From contig CAKORY010000004.1 in NCBI GenBank assembly GCA_934101795.1, positions 1 through 64,000 on the forward strand: a DNA stretch of 64,000 nucleotides, written 5' to 3'. A program made the translations under genes and the position numbers. Below the pieces are notes generated by a model, which saw nothing but the letters and a program-made list of their open reading frames with translations, ran no database searches and was not told the DNA's origin. The stretch is from an uncultured Bacilli bacterium. GTDB lineage: Bacteria; Bacillota_I; Bacilli_A; RF39; UBA660. Shown piece after piece: positions 53,770-62,753 of the stretch. The stretch's first letter is position 1. Every line of letters begins with the position of its first letter.

Positions 53770-54657
53770 TTATTTTATTAATTTATATTCTCTTACTTTT
53801 ATCCTTTCATCACTGCAATATTCCATGATAAACTTATTATCTTTTCTACAAAGTATAATACCTATTGTTTTATCTTGCATTGGATTTCTTAAATTCTTAT
53901 CTATATAATTCATATAAACTTCTATTTGACCTATATGTTCTTTTTTTAGTTTAGTAACCTTTAACTCAACCACTACATAACAATTAAATTCAATGTTATA
54001 TAATAGTAAATCAATATAATTATAGCTATCACCTATCTTTATTTGGTATTCATTTGATATAAAACTAAATGAATTACCTAGTTCTTTTAAAAATGCTGGT
54101 ATATCTTCAAGAATCATTTTTTGTAACAATTTTTCTGATATTACTTCATAATTAGTATTATTTTTTATTATAATTGGATTTTTGATAATATCTTGAAGAT
54201 TTAATTTTTCTTCATTAATTAACTTTAGTTTAGTTTGTTCATCTAATCTTTCATATTCTTTATTTTTAATACGTTTGCGAAGTTCACGCACTGATAAATT
54301 TTGCTCTTTACAAATTGTTATATAGTAATTAATTTTGTTTATATTATCAAACCATATTAATTCACAATAATGTGAGTATGTCAAAAAGTCCGACATTGTC
54401 GGACTTTTTGACAAAACTTCATAAAATCTTCTTGCATATTTTAATCTGGTTACTGTATATCCTTTGCCAAATTCTTTAGTTAACTTATCTGAATATTCTT
54501 TGATAATACCTTCACCATAATGTTTACCTGCTTCACTTAGTAGTTTTCCAACGTTATAATAAGTTGTTAAGTCACTTTTGTTTTTTGAATAATCCTTTAC
54601 CTTTTTAGTTATCTCATTATTTAGTATTTCGTTTTTTATCTCATTATAATAATTCAT
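53770..54657 (-). CDS. YhcG-type PDDEXK nuclease with DUF1016 N-domain (copy 3 of a tandem)
   Basis: The 295 residues fall into a DUF1016-like N-domain (~1-145: 'YNVGKLLSEAGKHYGEGIIKEYSDKL', 'TVTRLKYARRFYEVLSKSP', 'SVRELRKRI') and a C-terminal PD-(D/E)XK nuclease fold (~165-295) with Asp in 'YNYIDLLLYN', Glu-Lys in 'VVVELKVTKLKKEHIGQIEVYM' region and 'DKTIGIILCRKDNKFIMEY'. It is nearly identical to the two upstream copies at both ends but differs in the middle (~75-130). Overlap with the upstream copy is 14 bases. The family may restrict DNA or act with modification genes; none is seen here. Confidence 0.9.
   Translation of the reverse strand: MNYYNEIKNEILNNEITKKVKDYSKNKSDLTTYYNVGKLLSEAGKHYGEGIIKEYSDKLTKEFGKGYTVTRLKYARRFYEVLSKSPTMSDFLTYSHYCELIWFDNINKINYYITICKEQNLSVRELRKRIKNKEYERLDEQTKLKLINEEKLNLQDIIKNPIIIKNNTNYEVISEKLLQKMILEDIPAFLKELGNSFSFISNEYQIKIGDSYNYIDLLLYNIEFNCYVVVELKVTKLKKEHIGQIEVYMNYIDKNLRNPMQDKTIGIILCRKDNKFIMEYCSDERIKVREYKLIK
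54380..54412 (-). repeat. Perfect 16-bp inverted repeat inside copy 3 coding sequence
   Basis: GTCAAAAAGTCCGACA, one-base spacer, then its exact reverse complement. On the coding strand it reads as a GC-rich hairpin followed by TTTTT, like an intrinsic terminator, and encodes the 'SKSPTMSDFLT' segment. Confidence 0.85.
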
Positions 54658-55525
54658 ATTCTCTTACCTTTATCCTTTCATCACTACAATATTCCATGAT
54701 AAACTTATTATCTTTTTTACAAAGAATAATACCTATCGTTTTATCTTGCATTGAATTTCTTAAATTCTTATCTATATAATTCATATAAACTTCTATTTGA
54801 CCTATATGTTCTTTTTTTAATTTTGTAACCTTTAACTCTACAACTACAAAACAGTTAAATTCATAATTATACAAAAGTAAATCAATATAGTTATAGTTAC
54901 AACCAATTTTAATTGGATATTCATTTGATATAAAACAAAATGAATTACCTAGTTCTTTTAAAAATGATGGTATGTCTTCAAGAATCATTTTTTGTAACAC
55001 TTTTTCCGATATTACTTCATAATTAGCATTACTTTTTATTATAATTGGATTTTTGATAGTATCTTGAACTTCTAATTTTTCGTCTTTAATTAGCTTTAGT
55101 TTTGTTTGTTCATCTAATCTTTCATACTCATTATTTTTAATACATTCTCGAAGCTGTCTAACAGAAAGACTGTTTTGTTCACACATTGTAATATAATATT
55201 TTATTTTAATAGTATCATTTAATTTAAACAATTCACAAAAATGACTCCATGACAAAAAGCCAGACAGTGTTTGGCTTTTTTGAAAATTATAGAACTTTCT
55301 CATATTTTTTAAATTACTTAAACCATAACCTTTACCAAATTCTTTTGTTAACTTTTTTGAATATTTCTTAATAATACCTTCACCATAATGTTTACCTGCT
55401 TCACTTAAAAGTTTTCCAACGTTATAATAAGTTGTTAAATCACTTTTGTTTTTTGAATAATCCTTTACCTTTTTAGTTATCTCATTATTTAGTATTTCAT
55501 TTTTTATCTCATTATAATAATTCAT
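54644..55525 (-). CDS. YhcG-type PDDEXK nuclease (copy 2 of a tandem)
   Basis: The 293 residues have the same two-domain layout as the neighbours: an N-domain beginning with the shared 'MNYYNEIKNEILNNEITKKV' and a C-terminal nuclease fold with 'YNYIDLLLYN' and 'VVVELKVTKLKKEHIGQI'. The middle differs: 'NMRKFYNFQKSQTLSGFLSW' and 'CEQNSLSVRQLRECI'. The 14-base overlap with each neighbour means the three genes are translationally coupled. The catalytic residues seem intact in every copy, so none looks like a pseudogene. Confidence 0.9.
   Translation of the reverse strand: MNYYNEIKNEILNNEITKKVKDYSKNKSDLTTYYNVGKLLSEAGKHYGEGIIKKYSKKLTKEFGKGYGLSNLKNMRKFYNFQKSQTLSGFLSWSHFCELFKLNDTIKIKYYITMCEQNSLSVRQLRECIKNNEYERLDEQTKLKLIKDEKLEVQDTIKNPIIIKSNANYEVISEKVLQKMILEDIPSFLKELGNSFCFISNEYPIKIGCNYNYIDLLLYNYEFNCFVVVELKVTKLKKEHIGQIEVYMNYIDKNLRNSMQDKTIGIILCKKDNKFIMEYCSDERIKVREYELL
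55254..55280 (-). repeat. Hairpin inside copy 2 coding sequence
   Basis: AAAAAGCCAGAC pairs with GTTTGGCTTTTT (one G-T pair, 3-base loop). On the coding strand it is followed by TTTTT. It sits at the same protein position as the repeats in copies 1 and 3 but has a different sequence. Confidence 0.8.
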
Positions 55526-56396
55526 ATTCTCTTACCTTTATCCTTTCATCACTGCAATATTCCATAATAAATTTATTATCTTTTCTACAAAGAATAATAC
55601 CTATCGTTTTATCTTGCATTGGTTTTCTTAAATTCTTATCTATATAATTCATATAAACTTCTATTTGACCTATATGTTCTTTTTTTAATTTAGTTATCTT
55701 TAATTCTATAACTACATAACAATTGAACTCAATGTTATATAATAGTAAATCAATGTAATTATAGTTGCAACCAACTTTAATTGGATATTCACTACCTACA
55801 AAAGAAAATGAATTACCTAACTCTTTCATAAATTCTTCAATATCTTCAAGAATAATTTTCTCCAATGCTTTCTCAGATATTACTTCATAATTAGCATTAC
55901 TTTTTATTATAATTGGATTTTTGATAGTATCTTGAAGTTTTAATTTTTCATCTTTTATTAGCTTTAGTTTTGTTTGTTCATCTAATCTTTCATACTCATT
56001 ATTTTTAATGCGTTCTCGAAGCTCACGTTTTGACAAATTATTTTTAATAGTAACATTAATATAATAGGTTATTTTTTCCTTATTATTAAGTGGTAATAAT
56101 TCTATATAATGACTCCATGTTAATTGGTCAGCCACCGGCTGACTTTTTCCAAATTCATAAAATAATCTCATATATTTTAAAGTAGTAACTGAATAATTTT
56201 TATTTAATTCCTTACTCAACTTTTTTGAATATTCCTTGATAATACCTTCACCATAATGTTTACCTGCTTCACTTAAAAGTTTTCCAACGTTATAATAAGT
56301 TGTTAAGTCACTTTTGTTTTTTGAATAATCCTTTACCTTTTTAGTTATCTCATTATTTAGTATTTCAGTTTTTATTTCATTATAATAATTCATCAT
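55512..56396 (-). CDS. YhcG-type PDDEXK nuclease (copy 1 of a tandem)
   Basis: The 294 residues start 'MMNYYNEIKTEILNNEITKK' and keep the layout of the other copies, with 'YNYIDLLLYNIEFNCYVVIELKITKL' region for the nuclease core. The middle is again different: 'LFYEFGKSQPVADQLTW' and 'NLSKRELRERI'. It is the promoter-proximal gene of the three and lies 19 bases after comEC on the same strand (AGGGAGAAAATAT upstream). The comEC gene reads into it without a clear terminator, so all may be transcribed with the com genes. Confidence 0.9.
   Translation of the reverse strand: MMNYYNEIKTEILNNEITKKVKDYSKNKSDLTTYYNVGKLLSEAGKHYGEGIIKEYSKKLSKELNKNYSVTTLKYMRLFYEFGKSQPVADQLTWSHYIELLPLNNKEKITYYINVTIKNNLSKRELRERIKNNEYERLDEQTKLKLIKDEKLKLQDTIKNPIIIKSNANYEVISEKALEKIILEDIEEFMKELGNSFSFVGSEYPIKVGCNYNYIDLLLYNIEFNCYVVIELKITKLKKEHIGQIEVYMNYIDKNLRKPMQDKTIGIILCRKDNKFIMEYCSDERIKVREYELL
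56126..56144 (-). repeat. Hairpin inside copy 1 coding sequence
   Basis: GTCAGCC (56127-56133), loop ACC, GGCTGAC (56137-56143). It is at the same protein position ('KSQPVADQLTW') as those in copies 2 and 3, but no T-run follows. Confidence 0.75.
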
Positions 56397-56415
56397 ATAT
56401 TTTCTCCCTGTTTTT

Positions 56416-58461
56416 TTAATTTAATGCATATTTTAGTTTTATTTTATTTTTATTTAACTTTATACAGATCGTACCTTTTAAATCTGTTCTTAAAACTTTA
56501 CTATTTTTTAAATTTTCTAATACTTCTTCATGTGGATGCCCATATTTATTGTTTCTTCCTACACTTATGACTGAATAGATTGGTTTTAAAGTATTGATAA
56601 AATTCTTACTAGTACTATATTTACTTCCATGATGGCCAATTTTTAAAAAATTAATGTTTGTAATTTTGTATTTTTCTAATAGTTTTTCTTCAACTTTAAT
56701 TGATGCATCACCCATAAAAAGAAATTTATAACCTAAAAAAGTTACATAATTTACAATACTATTATCATTTTCATTGTCATATATGTCATTATTTAAATTT
56801 ACTATATTAAAATATTTAAAATTGTATTTTTTTGTAATATTAACTTTAGAAGAAATAATTTCTTTTTCTAAATTATTAATGTTTCCACTATTTAATATGA
56901 CACTCTTTACATTGATATTTTCTATAATATTTAAACTTTCTTTTGCATGATCTGCATCACCATGTGTAATAATCATACATGAAAGACTGGTTATACCTTT
57001 ACTTTTTAAAAATTTAATAGTGTTGTTACTTAAGTGGTAGACTTTCTTTTTCTTTTTCCAATCAGCCAGTTTATATTCTACTTTGCCACCAGTATCAATC
57101 ATAATAGTTTCTTTATTATGCGGAGATACAAGAATACTAGAATCACCTTGACCAACATCTAAATAGTAAACATAATAGTTAAAATCTAAGAAAGGTAATA
57201 ATTTACAAGTAACAACTATTAATATTAATAAATATAAGTTTTCCTTTTTCTTAGTTAACAAAATTATATAAAATAAAGTAACAAAAATTATTGGCATTTT
57301 GGGTATATTTATTAATAAACAAAATTTACCTAAAAATATATTGAAATTGTTAGTAACTGATATAAAAAAATTTAATATTGGATTTAAACATGGAAAGATA
57401 AACGAAATTAAAATAAATGGATATAAGAATAAACTTACCCAAGGAACAAAAATAATATTAATTAGAATTGAAAGTAAATTTACTTCAAAGTTTACTAAGG
57501 CCGTAACTGGTAAACTAAATAAAAAAGTTATAATACTTAATTTTAGTAGTTTTATAAAATAATTGCCTTTTATATAATCGGTGTAATAAATAATACCAAA
57601 ACAAACAACAAAAGAATAAATAAAACCTAGATCATAAATCATAAAAGGATCGATTAATAAAATTAAATAAGCACTTAAAATAAGTATATGCATATTTGAA
57701 TATCTAAGTTTCTTCAGCTTATTTATTTTTTTCAATATATAAAATATTATAGCACGCATTATTGATGCAGTTATTCCTGTTAAAAATAAATATAATAACA
57801 AAAATACTGATGTTGCAAAAAATTCTTTTTTTTCACTTTTTATAATTTTTGAAATTAATAAAACTAACATATTAATATGCATTCCTGATATTGCTAATAA
57901 ATGACTAATACCATTTTTTTGATATGCATCGTAGATATCACTTGATAGTAGTGCCTTATCCCCAAGTATGAAAGCTAAATAGTAATCACTATTTTCACTA
58001 TTGTATATTTTTTTAAATAAGTTATCCTTTAATTTATAGATTAGATTATTACTATCAATTATTTTATATTCAGAAATATTAAAAATATAATATATTTTTT
58101 TGTTATATAAATATCTTTTATAATTAAAAGTATTTGGCACTGTATTATTAAGAGGTTCACTAAATGAACCTCTTAAATATACTTTGCTTCCAAGATGAAA
58201 TGTATTAAATATACTATTTTTTTCTTCTTCTGTTTGAACATAATAATTTGCTATTATATTTTCCCTAGCTTTAATATTTATTGTAAGTTTATTTCCATCA
58301 AGTTTCATACTTGTGATTATACCAGTTACATATTCCTCTTTTATGTCATATTTAGAGGAATATTTTATTATTTTTGTAAAAAATATTATATAAATAAATA
58401 TAAATATACCTAATATTACTAAAAGTTTATTAAATTGTAATATTTGCTTTAAATTTTTCAT
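56416..58461 (-). CDS. comEC: DNA internalisation competence protein ComEC/Rec2
   Basis: ComEC forms the membrane channel through which single-stranded DNA enters during transformation. The 681 residues show an N-terminal OB-like domain (~40-150), the Competence membrane domain with many helices ('YLAFILGDKALLS', 'HLLAISGMHINMLVLLIS', ~160-205; further helices to ~415) and a metallo-beta-lactamase-type domain ('YYLDVGQGDSSILVSPHNK' ~432-450, 'IITHGDADHAKESL' ~500). All parts expected of a working ComEC are present. It overlaps comEA by 32 bases. Confidence 0.95.
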   Translation of the reverse strand: MKNLKQILQFNKLLVILGIFIFIYIIFFTKIIKYSSKYDIKEEYVTGIITSMKLDGNKLTINIKARENIIANYYVQTEEEKNSIFNTFHLGSKVYLRGSFSEPLNNTVPNTFNYKRYLYNKKIYYIFNISEYKIIDSNNLIYKLKDNLFKKIYNSENSDYYLAFILGDKALLSSDIYDAYQKNGISHLLAISGMHINMLVLLISKIIKSEKKEFFATSVFLLLYLFLTGITASIMRAIIFYILKKINKLKKLRYSNMHILILSAYLILLIDPFMIYDLGFIYSFVVCFGIIYYTDYIKGNYFIKLLKLSIITFLFSLPVTALVNFEVNLLSILINIIFVPWVSLFLYPFILISFIFPCLNPILNFFISVTNNFNIFLGKFCLLINIPKMPIIFVTLFYIILLTKKKENLYLLILIVVTCKLLPFLDFNYYVYYLDVGQGDSSILVSPHNKETIMIDTGGKVEYKLADWKKKKKVYHLSNNTIKFLKSKGITSLSCMIITHGDADHAKESLNIIENINVKSVILNSGNINNLEKEIISSKVNITKKYNFKYFNIVNLNNDIYDNENDNSIVNYVTFLGYKFLFMGDASIKVEEKLLEKYKITNINFLKIGHHGSKYSTSKNFINTLKPIYSVISVGRNNKYGHPHEEVLENLKNSKVLRTDLKGTICIKLNKNKIKLKYALN

Positions 58462-59206
58462 AAGTTGCCTTACCGATACCTTTAACTTTCATTATTTCAT
58501 CAATAGATTTAAATTCTCCATTAGCTTCACGATAATCAATGATTTTTTGGGCTTTAGCTTCACCTATACCAGTAAGGGTTGAAAGTTCTTTTATACCTGC
58601 AGTATTAATGTTTACTAATTTATTTACTAATGTGTTTTTATTATCATTATTATCATTTGATTTAATTTCATCAACAACTTTACTTTCGGATTTTTCAATT
58701 ACACTTTCATTATTTTCTAGAGAACTATCAATATTATATTCTGGTACTATATTTTTTTCATTAGTCTTATTAGAAAATGAAGTATTTTTATTTGTACTTG
58801 AACTTTTATTTACATTATTTGGCTTATCTACACTACTTGCTTTTTTCTTTATATTATCTTTATCATAAACAACAACAACCATTTCATCCTTAAGTTTCAT
58901 ACTTAAATTAATATTGTCATAATAAGCTTTTTTGCTAAAACCTCCGGCTGCATCAATTAAATCTTTAAGTCTACTGCCTTCATCAAACTCATAAACTCCA
59001 GGTGATATAACTTCTCCTTTTATTTCGGCTTTAATTTTTATACTTTGATTTTTTTCAGAAATAGTTTCATTAACTAATAAGTTATTATTTTCACTATCAA
59101 TATACTCATCATCATTAAAATTCATAAATGCATAAATTCCTCCACTAATTATTAATAAAATTATTGTTATTCCAACTATTATTACTTTTTTATTAAATAT
59201 TTTCAT
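58430..59206 (-). CDS. comEA: Competence DNA-binding protein ComEA (SLBB plus helix-hairpin-helix)
   Basis: ComEA binds incoming double-stranded DNA outside the membrane. The 258 residues have an N-terminal membrane anchor (~7-29), an SLBB-type domain (~58-115, 'IKGEVISPGVYEFDEGSRLKDLIDAAGGF' spread over ~63-91), a Ser/Asn-rich linker (~120-185) and the (HhH)2 tip ('VNINTAGIKELSTLTGIGEAKAQKIIDYREANGEF' spread over ~197-231, ending 'GIGKATYEKFKANITI'). GAAGGAGG precedes the ATG. With comEC, pilB and the pilins it supports natural transformation. Confidence 0.94.
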   Translation of the reverse strand: MKIFNKKVIIVGITIILLIISGGIYAFMNFNDDEYIDSENNNLLVNETISEKNQSIKIKAEIKGEVISPGVYEFDEGSRLKDLIDAAGGFSKKAYYDNINLSMKLKDEMVVVVYDKDNIKKKASSVDKPNNVNKSSSTNKNTSFSNKTNEKNIVPEYNIDSSLENNESVIEKSESKVVDEIKSNDNNDNKNTLVNKLVNINTAGIKELSTLTGIGEAKAQKIIDYREANGEFKSIDEIMKVKGIGKATYEKFKANITI

Positions 59207-59316
59207 ATTTCCTCCTTCTAAGTATCCTAATTTATCCTCTCATATTATATATTTCCTAAATTACTTAAAATTTCCCCAGTTATTATAAAGTTTTTTAAAA
59301 TAAGTTTATTATACAT

Positions 59317-59344
59317 AAAAAAAGCCCATAAATTGGGCTTTTTA
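59317..59344 (-). terminator. Terminator of the ylbL-like gene
   Basis: AAAAAGCCCA (59319-59328) pairs with TGGGCTTTTT (59334-59343); the minus strand then has T7. Confidence 0.88.
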
Positions 59345-59377
59345 AGTATGTCAAATTTGTGTATATATTTACATATT

Positions 59378-60385
59378 TTAACTATTTAAAAGATAATCTA
59401 CAGCTTCATCAAAGTTTTTCACACTTTTTAAAACTAGTTGCAAATTAAATTCATTTTTTACTTTTAATGCTTCTTCATAGTTTTCTTCTGGACAAAGAAA
59501 TATATCTGCTTTCTTTTTTGCTGCTCCAAGCATTTTATATTTAACACCATCAATAGCACCAACAGTGCCATCTAAAGAAATTGTACCAGTACCAACAATT
59601 TTTCTTCCTTTTGTTAAATCTTCTTTTACTATATCGTTGTAAATAGCTAATGTGAGCATTAAACCTCCACTAGAACCTGATTCACTAGCTTTGGTTTTGA
59701 TTTTAATATCTGGATTTGTGTCATATTCATAAGTAGTTAAAAATCCTATACCTATTTTCTTTTCTCCTTCATTTTCTGAGATAATAGCATAACAATTCTT
59801 TTCTTTATTATTTCTTTTTACAACAATATTTATTTTATCACCAATATTTTTATTATTAATAATGCCTTTTAAATCATCAATTGTTTCAATCTCTTTACCA
59901 TCAGCTTTCAAAAATTCATCTTGAAGCTTTACATCTGTCTTAGCAAAATCTGCAATAAATGTAACATTATTTATGCTTTTAGTAATTTTTACTTCTTTAC
60001 CAGCTTTATTATACGCTAGAATAGTGGCATTATTAACAGATGAAGTCATATATATTCTCTCTAACTTTAATAGTTCATCAATGGATTCATCATTTATAGT
60101 TACATCCTCATTTTTTTTAAGATCCCAGTTAGGAATAACATAAGAAAGTAAAATACTAGGAATTGTTCCTTTTCGCATCGAAACATAACTCATATTAAGA
60201 CTTCCATTTTTGTCATATCCATTTTCAACATCTATTCTTTCATTTAAATTAACAAGACCTCCGGGTGTATAAACTACATAAGGAAACTCAAACGTAAAAA
60301 CAAATATTAAAATTGTTAAACAAATTAAAAATCTTATATTTTCTAAAATAAATAATTTAACTTTGTCATATATTTTATTAAACAA
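59378..60385 (-). CDS. PDZ-Lon (S16) membrane protease, YlbL/SepM-like
   Basis: The 335 residues start at a TTG (60385) with AAAGGTGAT upstream, have an N-terminal membrane helix (~17-38), a PDZ-like segment (~130-190, 'LKADGKEIETIDDLKGIINN') and a Lon-type catalytic part with Ser in 'TKASESGSSGGLMLTLAIY' (~240) and Lys in 'IDGVKYKMLGAAKKKADIFL' (~283). The Ser-Lys dyad is visible. Such proteases process secreted peptides or regulatory proteins. It is divergent from ylbJ, a pairing also seen in Bacillus. Confidence 0.9.
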   Translation of the reverse strand: MFNKIYDKVKLFILENIRFLICLTILIFVFTFEFPYVVYTPGGLVNLNERIDVENGYDKNGSLNMSYVSMRKGTIPSILLSYVIPNWDLKKNEDVTINDESIDELLKLERIYMTSSVNNATILAYNKAGKEVKITKSINNVTFIADFAKTDVKLQDEFLKADGKEIETIDDLKGIINNKNIGDKINIVVKRNNKEKNCYAIISENEGEKKIGIGFLTTYEYDTNPDIKIKTKASESGSSGGLMLTLAIYNDIVKEDLTKGRKIVGTGTISLDGTVGAIDGVKYKMLGAAKKKADIFLCPEENYEEALKVKNEFNLQLVLKSVKNFDEAVDYLLNS

Positions 60386-60427
60386 ATTGCATCACCTTTA
60401 TTAATTATAGCAAAAAAGGAAGAGAAT

Positions 60428-61264
60428 ATGAAACGAAAAATAACTATTTTACTTATTATGACATTTATTATACTAATTTTTAATAATTATGATATTGTTT
60501 TGAAAAGTACTTTGGATGCTACCACTATATGGCTTAATAGGGTTTTTCCAAATCTTTTTATAATGATTATTATTCAAGACTTATTAATTAATTTAGATTT
60601 TGCATCATTTTTTAAAAATACTGCTGTTTACATTTTTATTATGTCTCTTTTAAGTGGAACACCTTCTGGAACATATATTATTTCTAAATTAAAACAGCAA
60701 AATATAATTAGTAAAGAATATGCTAATACTTGTTTGATTTTTACATTTTTTGCTAATCCATTATTTTTATATTCTATATTAAATTCTATATTCTTAAGTA
60801 AATTTATAACTATTAGATTAATGTTAATTTTATATTTAACAAATCTTTTCTTGTATTTTATATATAAAAAAGATTTACCATCAAATGGTAAATCTATAAA
60901 TGCTAATGAAATTAATTTATCTTCTTCAATTAAAACTAGTATAAATACCACTATTACTGTTCTTGGAGTTATAACATTTTACCTTATATTATCAAATATT
61001 ATAATTACTGAATTTAATATTATTTATCCATTTAATATTTTCTTTAAAGGATTTTTAGAAATGACTCAAGGGCTGGCAGCACTAATTAATGCTAATATAA
61101 AGTTCAAAGAAATTATATCAATGATATTTATATCTTTTGGGGGTTTTTCTATTCATACTCAAGTTTCATGTATCTTAAATGAGGCTGATTTATCATACAA
61201 ATACTTTTTTAAAGGTAGGATAATACAAACTATTTTAGTGGTTTTGCTAACAATTATAACCTAG
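60428..61264 (+). CDS. YlbJ-like integral membrane protein (nucleoside-recognition/gate domain)
   Basis: The 278 residues are strongly hydrophobic with about seven to eight helices. 'MSLLSGTPSGTYIISKL' (~76) and 'FGGFSIHTQVSCILNEA' (~237) are the two conserved gate motifs of YlbJ-type proteins (usual 'GyPsGa' and 'GGlsvh.Q'). YlbJ is required for spore formation in B. subtilis, but no other sporulation gene is in this window, so its role here may differ. AAGGAAG precedes the ATG. The 3' end overlaps the 61247 pseudopilin gene by 18 bases. Confidence 0.85.
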   Translation: MKRKITILLIMTFIILIFNNYDIVLKSTLDATTIWLNRVFPNLFIMIIIQDLLINLDFASFFKNTAVYIFIMSLLSGTPSGTYIISKLKQQNIISKEYANTCLIFTFFANPLFLYSILNSIFLSKFITIRLMLILYLTNLFLYFIYKKDLPSNGKSINANEINLSSSIKTSINTTITVLGVITFYLILSNIIITEFNIIYPFNIFFKGFLEMTQGLAALINANIKFKEIISMIFISFGGFSIHTQVSCILNEADLSYKYFFKGRIIQTILVVLLTIIT

Positions 61265-61822
61265 ACAAGTAATATTTTTGTTAAAATCTTGTGATTTACC
61301 AATATAACTTATTAAAATATCATCTAATAAATTATTATTTCCAAATTTATTTTTATCATTTGTTGTGTGCACTTCAATATCTATTTGTAATGTATATATT
61401 CTTTTATTTACTTCATTTATTTTATCATCACTATAGCTTACATTTGCTTTTTTTGTATATATTTTTCCTCCATCTATTGTCCAATTTCGTGTGCTATTAC
61501 TTGAACTTTTATAAGTAAATTTGTTTTCAGTTGCATCTATAATACTAGTTTTATTATTTTTAAAAGTAAATTTTATTTTTAAATTATTACTCGTAGAACC
61601 TGTACTATCAATATCAGTTATAACATTGTTATTTAAATCATTTTCTATCATTCTTAATATTTCTGCTCTGTTAATTTGATTGTCTTTGGCATATACATTA
61701 TTTGTTTCTGTATTATTTAAATCTACTAAAAGTCTCATTAGAAAGATTAAAATAATAGATATTAATGCAATACTTATTACAAGTTCTAAAAGTGTACTTC
61801 CTCTTTTATTCATTTTTTTCAT
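61247..61822 (-). CDS. Minor pseudopilin with class III signal
   Basis: The 191 residues start 'MKKMNKRG|STLLELVISIALISIILIF', with Gly at -1 and Glu at +5, followed by a long helix and a beta-rich C-terminal domain ending in a Cys pair ('ITCLGYNC'). The 'RGSTLLELVISIALISIIL' segment is that of GspJ/ComGF-like minor pseudopilins. It is 3 bases after the lectin-like pilin gene, so they are co-translated. It probably belongs to the pilus tip complex. Confidence 0.88.
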   Translation of the reverse strand: MKKMNKRGSTLLELVISIALISIILIFLMRLLVDLNNTETNNVYAKDNQINRAEILRMIENDLNNNVITDIDSTGSTSNNLKIKFTFKNNKTSIIDATENKFTYKSSSNSTRNWTIDGGKIYTKKANVSYSDDKINEVNKRIYTLQIDIEVHTTNDKNKFGNNNLLDDILISYIGKSQDFNKNITCLGYNC

Positions 61823-61825
61823 AAA

Positions 61826-62668
61826 TTACCCCACTATATATGGATCAGCATTTGTGCCAGTCCCACTTAAATATCTAACACTTCCCTTTAGGTAAAATGT
61901 TGGTTTAATATTTTTATTATTGCTTGCAATATCAGTATCTATAGTACCATCATTTTTTAGATAATAACTATATACTAAATTACTATTTGTTCTTGTTATA
62001 AACCACATATTACTTGTAAAAAGCCAGTTATTTTGATTTTTTACTGTTTCATCATATATGCTTTCATTACCTGCATAAATATAATCACTTATATATGGTA
62101 AACCTATCTTTTGAATAGTGGTAACACCATTATTTTTTTTATCTCCGATTTCATAATTAATTATTTCTTTACCAGGTTTAGTTTTAAAAGAATTATCTAA
62201 ACCACCAACATACCATGTGGTAGTTTCTATTAATTCAATATTATCTCCTAGGTTATTTATAAATTCAGTATTTAAATAAGAACTTACTGATGATTCTTCA
62301 TAGTTATTTGAACTTTTGCTATCAAAGGCTACATTTATAATACTATCATTTTTTATTAGTTTTACTTTACCATCAATTACTCCGATTATTCGATATGTTT
62401 CATTATTAAACTTAATATAATTATTGGGGTTACTTCCATTAAACCTATATGTATTATCTATTTTTAACATATTTATTTCTTCATATCTATTAATAAGATA
62501 ATTAGCAAAATTAGTATCACTTATCTCATTTTTTATTGTTTTCTTCATATTATTTAAAAGATTTCTACTTGTAACCATATTAACTATTATAAACATCATT
62601 AGAGTTAAGAATACTAGGAAAAATGAATAAATTACTGTTACGGATATAAAACCTTTGCTATTTTTCAT
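61826..62668 (-). CDS. Pilin-like protein fused to a lectin-like domain, AT-rich form (copy 4)
   Basis: The 280 residues begin 'MKNSKG|FISVTVIYSFFLVFLTLMMF', a pilin-type N-terminus with Gly at -1 but Thr instead of Glu at +5, as in tip-type (GspK-like) pilins. From ~70 on it follows the lectin-like family: 'NTYRFNGSNPNNYIKFNNETYRIIGVIDGKVKLIK', 'TTWYVGG', 'LPYISDYIYAG', 'MWFITRTNSN' and 'IKPTFYLKGSVRYLSGTGTNADPYI'. Unlike copies 1-3, its end is AT-rich (15 G/C of 60 in 61861-61920), and the W-x-I-T-R region has no shared anchors. AGGAGG precedes the ATG. Confidence 0.85.
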   Translation of the reverse strand: MKNSKGFISVTVIYSFFLVFLTLMMFIIVNMVTSRNLLNNMKKTIKNEISDTNFANYLINRYEEINMLKIDNTYRFNGSNPNNYIKFNNETYRIIGVIDGKVKLIKNDSIINVAFDSKSSNNYEESSVSSYLNTEFINNLGDNIELIETTTWYVGGLDNSFKTKPGKEIINYEIGDKKNNGVTTIQKIGLPYISDYIYAGNESIYDETVKNQNNWLFTSNMWFITRTNSNLVYSYYLKNDGTIDTDIASNNKNIKPTFYLKGSVRYLSGTGTNADPYIVG

Positions 62669-62678
62669 AATTGCCTCC

Positions 62679-62753
62679 TTATTTTATTATTATTGGATCA
62701 GATTTAGTACCATTTCCAGATGCATAAGTTATGGAAGAGATTAAATTGAAGCT
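62679..62753 (-). pseudogene. Remnant of a lectin-like C-terminus
   Basis: Between the pseudopilin stop and the next ribosome-binding site the third frame reads SFNLISSITYASGNGTKSDP and then IIIK with a stop at 62679. This is the family end ('VFNL.SSITY.SGSGT..DPI'), but the frame has no start and no upstream domain. A deletion or recombination between copies seems likely. It overlaps the last codons of the 62741 gene in another frame. Confidence 0.6.
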
